From positions 1 through 5,674 of the forward strand of contig JAEORY010000288.1 in the NCBI GenBank assembly GCA_016840645.1: a stretch of 5,674 nt of DNA, given 5' to 3'. Origin of the DNA: Candidatus Borrarchaeota archaeon (GTDB taxonomy: Archaea > Asgardarchaeota > Sifarchaeia > Borrarchaeales > Borrarchaeaceae). The notes below the pieces were generated by a model. The model searched no databases and was not told the DNA's origin. It saw nothing but the letters and a program-made list of their open reading frames with translations. Both the position numbers and the translations under genes were made by a program. The first letter of the stretch is position 1; every line of letters begins with the position of its first letter. This document shows positions 3,640 through 5,674 of this stretch, piece by piece.

Positions 3640-5025
3640 ATGGGTGTGAGGGATGCTGTAAGAATGGTTGCAGAAGATTATTTTGAGCAAGGAAATGCGT
3701 ATTATGAGCGAGAGCAGTACCGAGAAGCCATAAAAGAATATGAGAAGGCATTAAAGGTTCAGCCAACGGAATACCCCGTATATGATAAAATGGGGTTAGC
3801 GCACGCGAGCTTAGGTGAGCACAACAAGGCGATCAAATGCCATGAACGGGCACTAAAAATCAACCCCGAAGATGCAGGGGCCTGGTATCACATGGGATTA
3901 GCTTATGGGGTGTTGGGTAAGTACAACATGGCCATTGACTGCTATCAAAAAGCGCTAAAAATCAATCCCGACTATGGTGATGCCTGGGCCAGCATGGGAG
4001 CGTATTCCCTGAAGTTGGGTGATCCCAATAAGGCATCTGAGTGTATTCAAAAGGCGATTGACTGCTATCAAAAGGCGTTAAAAATTAACCCTCAGAATGC
4101 CGAGAGCTGTGCAAAAATAGGAGCTCTTTACACAGTATTAGGTCAACATGATAAGACAATTGATTACTATCAAAAGGCAGTAGAAATCAACCCCCAGTAT
4201 ATAGATGCATGGTCCAGCCTGGGTACTGTTTATGACAAGTTAGGCGAAGCCAGCAAAGCCATTGACTGCTATCAAAAAGCCGTAACAATCAACCCTAAGA
4301 ATGCAGCAGCATGGGTAGGGCTTGGTAATGTTTACGGAGCGTTGGGAGAATTTAACAAGACCCTTGAATGTGGGCAAAAAGCATTAGCAATTAATCCCAA
4401 GGAAGCAACTGCATTGACCCAAATGGGAATTGCACACTCATTGTTAGGTAAACATAACGAGGCAATTAAATGCCATGAACGGGCACTAAAAATCAACCCC
4501 GAAGATGCAGGGGCCTGGTATCACACGGGATCAACCTATAAAGCGCTGGGTAAGTACAACAAAGCCATTGAATGCCATGAACGGGCACTAAAAATCAACC
4601 GCGACTATGTAGCAGCATTAATTGAGATGGGAGTAAATTATGCACGGCTGGGCAAACGCGCCAAGACAATTGAATGTTGGAAAAGAGTATTAGAAATCAA
4701 TCCCAAGGACGCAACCATGTGGATCGATCTTGGAGTAGTTTACCGAGATCTAGGTGACCATGCCAAGGCCATTGACTGCTGTCAAAAAGCTTTGGAAATC
4801 AACCCTGAGAGTGCAAAGCCATGGACCTACATGGGAAGCGTTTACACCGTGTCACACGACTATAACAAGGCCATTGACTGCTATCAAAAAGCCGTAGCGA
4901 TCAATCCCAAGGATGCAGATACATGGGCTGTCATGGGACTCACGTATGCATTGTTAGGCAAATCCGACCAAGCCAAAGAATGTGTTCAAAAATCTCAGAA
5001 TCTGAAAACGTCCTCCCAAGAATAA
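3640..5025 (+). CDS. Tetratricopeptide repeat (TPR) protein, 13 units
   Basis: A 461-residue protein made almost wholly of TPR units starting at residue 11; units begin at 11, 45, 79, 113, 154 and then every 34 residues to 426. Each shows the canonical pattern W/Y-x2-(M/L)G-x2-Y near the start, A-I at positions 20-21 and K-A-L-x-I-N-P at the end. Unit 4 has 41 residues owing to a duplicated heptad (131-144). Position 23 is Cys in 11 of 13 units. No signal peptide, membrane segment or catalytic domain is seen, so it is likely a cytoplasmic scaffold that binds other proteins; the partner is unknown. ATG 3640 fits the leaderless promoter; ATG 3664, just before the first repeat and 11 bases after GGTGTGAGGG, is a good alternative. 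The last unit ends with a short polar tail. It is convergent with the next gene, 29 bases apart. The TPR identity is certain, the role is not. Confidence 0.9.
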   Translation: MGVRDAVRMVAEDYFEQGNAYYEREQYREAIKEYEKALKVQPTEYPVYDKMGLAHASLGEHNKAIKCHERALKINPEDAGAWYHMGLAYGVLGKYNMAIDCYQKALKINPDYGDAWASMGAYSLKLGDPNKASECIQKAIDCYQKALKINPQNAESCAKIGALYTVLGQHDKTIDYYQKAVEINPQYIDAWSSLGTVYDKLGEASKAIDCYQKAVTINPKNAAAWVGLGNVYGALGEFNKTLECGQKALAINPKEATALTQMGIAHSLLGKHNEAIKCHERALKINPEDAGAWYHTGSTYKALGKYNKAIECHERALKINRDYVAALIEMGVNYARLGKRAKTIECWKRVLEINPKDATMWIDLGVVYRDLGDHAKAIDCCQKALEINPESAKPWTYMGSVYTVSHDYNKAIDCYQKAVAINPKDADTWAVMGLTYALLGKSDQAKECVQKSQNLKTSSQE

Positions 5026-5054
5026 GTCATTTCTCTGCTTAGTTTACTCTTTTA

Positions 5055-5591
5055 TCAGGAAGAAGGAGGAACCATCCGTCCATGATTCGCCTGGCAAAAC
5101 AACTCCGCGTATTGCTCATTATAAAAGGAGAAAATTGCCAGTAATTCAAAACTACTTCGGGTTTTATGAGGAAATTGGTGGGCTTTTACTGGCGGATATC
5201 CCCTCGCCCACCTATTTTGTGTGGAAATCCAATTTGCTAGGTACGAAAGGCAAAAAACACCCAATGGTAATAGGACAAAAACTCCACCCAATGGGATGAT
5301 AAATTGCGTGAACCACTCTCGGAACGCCAAAAAAATCGCCATCCACACGATAAAGCTCACAAACGTCCAAACACACGAGTATTTCACAAGACTTCCGAGG
5401 CGAGAGGGAAAAGAGCGTTGGTAACAATCAGCACACAATGGAAACTTAACACTCATAGTGGATATTGTTTGTGGGTAATGATATGTTACCGACACTCCAA
5501 AGGACTCTGTTGGATTTGGGTCAAGACATCTCGGGCAATAATGGGGAACCCTAATCTCCGTTCCCATAGGAAACTCAACACGGTATCTCAT
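5055..5591 (-). CDS. Zinc-ribbon membrane protein of unknown function
   Basis: A 178-residue protein. Residues 19-22 (CPRC) and 53-56 (CADC) form two CXXC knuckles of a treble-clef/zinc-ribbon domain with a beta-rich insert (FGVSVTYHY...MSVKFPL). Two hydrophobic segments follow at about 72-90 (SCVWTFVSFIVWMAIFLAF) and 97-119 (FIIPLGGVFVLLPLGVFCLSYLA). The C-terminal 56 residues are soluble and contain FELLAIFSFYNEQYAELFCQAN, a pattern (F-x-F-x-N-x-x-Y-A-x-x-F-x-x-x-N) I have seen at the end of other small zinc-ribbon membrane proteins. With a short hairpin of two helices, both soluble domains probably face the cytoplasm. The ATG at 5591 is the first in frame; no good ribosome binding site precedes it, and an ATG at codon 9 would still keep both knuckles. 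No function can be assigned. Confidence 0.8.
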   Translation of the reverse strand: MRYRVEFPMGTEIRVPHYCPRCLDPNPTESFGVSVTYHYPQTISTMSVKFPLCADCYQRSFPSRLGSLVKYSCVWTFVSFIVWMAIFLAFREWFTQFIIPLGGVFVLLPLGVFCLSYLANWISTQNRWARGYPPVKAHQFPHKTRSSFELLAIFSFYNEQYAELFCQANHGRMVPPSS

Positions 5592-5674
5592 TTTTCAATC
5601 CCAACGAATCACCCATTCACAATATGCATCATCAACTCGGGTTAGCCTGCAAACGCGATGCCGCTTAGGCTTTC

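Noticed and set aside
460..5623. Shared 12-mer ATTGTGAATGGG (minus strand) upstream of the MNT gene (471-460) and the zinc-ribbon gene (5623-5612)
   Set aside because: About one such 12-base match is expected by chance in a window of this size, and its distance to the start codon differs.
5644..5671. AGCCT/AGGCT inverted repeat at the window end
   Set aside because: Five base pairs around a loop of about 18 bases, cut close to the edge; not distinguishable from chance.

Overview
The window looks like an accessory stretch of an archaeal chromosome, probably from an uncultured lineage. Evidence for Archaea: TATA-like octamers about 25 bp upstream of very short or absent mRNA leaders (before 1093 and 3640), a mix of GTG-type and TTG starts, and gene families common in archaeal accessory DNA (MNT/HEPN, UPF0175/DUF3368, TPR arrays, zinc-ribbon membrane proteins). 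I cannot name the phylum, and a bacterial origin is not fully excluded.

Layout. Positions 1-454 (minus strand) hold a type VII MNT/HEPN toxin-antitoxin operon: a complete MNT nucleotidyltransferase and the first 16 codons of the adjacent HEPN (HepT-like) gene, cut by the window edge. An intergenic region follows (449-734) with inverted half-sites and the first copy of a ~119-bp direct repeat. Positions 735-965 (plus) encode a 76-residue RelB-like antitoxin without an intact toxin. Positions 1093-1954 (plus) form a tight antitoxin/toxin operon: a ribbon-helix-helix plus UPF0175 antitoxin, then a DUF3368 PIN-like nuclease. The second repeat copy (1990-2107) closes this block, so the two repeats flank the two plus-strand modules.

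Positions 2107-2785 (minus) hold an unrecognised gene that appears split by a +1 frameshift in a T5A7 run. Positions 2800-3639 are a long AT-rich gap without a convincing intact gene. It contains a possible decayed minus-strand reading frame and, near its right end, a cluster of small hairpins. Positions 3640-5025 (plus) encode a 13-unit TPR protein with signs of recent internal duplication. Convergent to it, 5055-5591 (minus) encodes a membrane protein with an N-terminal zinc ribbon.

How the genes work together: the left 2 kb is a cluster of toxin-antitoxin modules of three different types, two linked by the flanking repeats. The right 2 kb (TPR scaffold and zinc-ribbon membrane protein) shows no sequence-level link to them. 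No CRISPR array, tRNA, rRNA or transposase was found.
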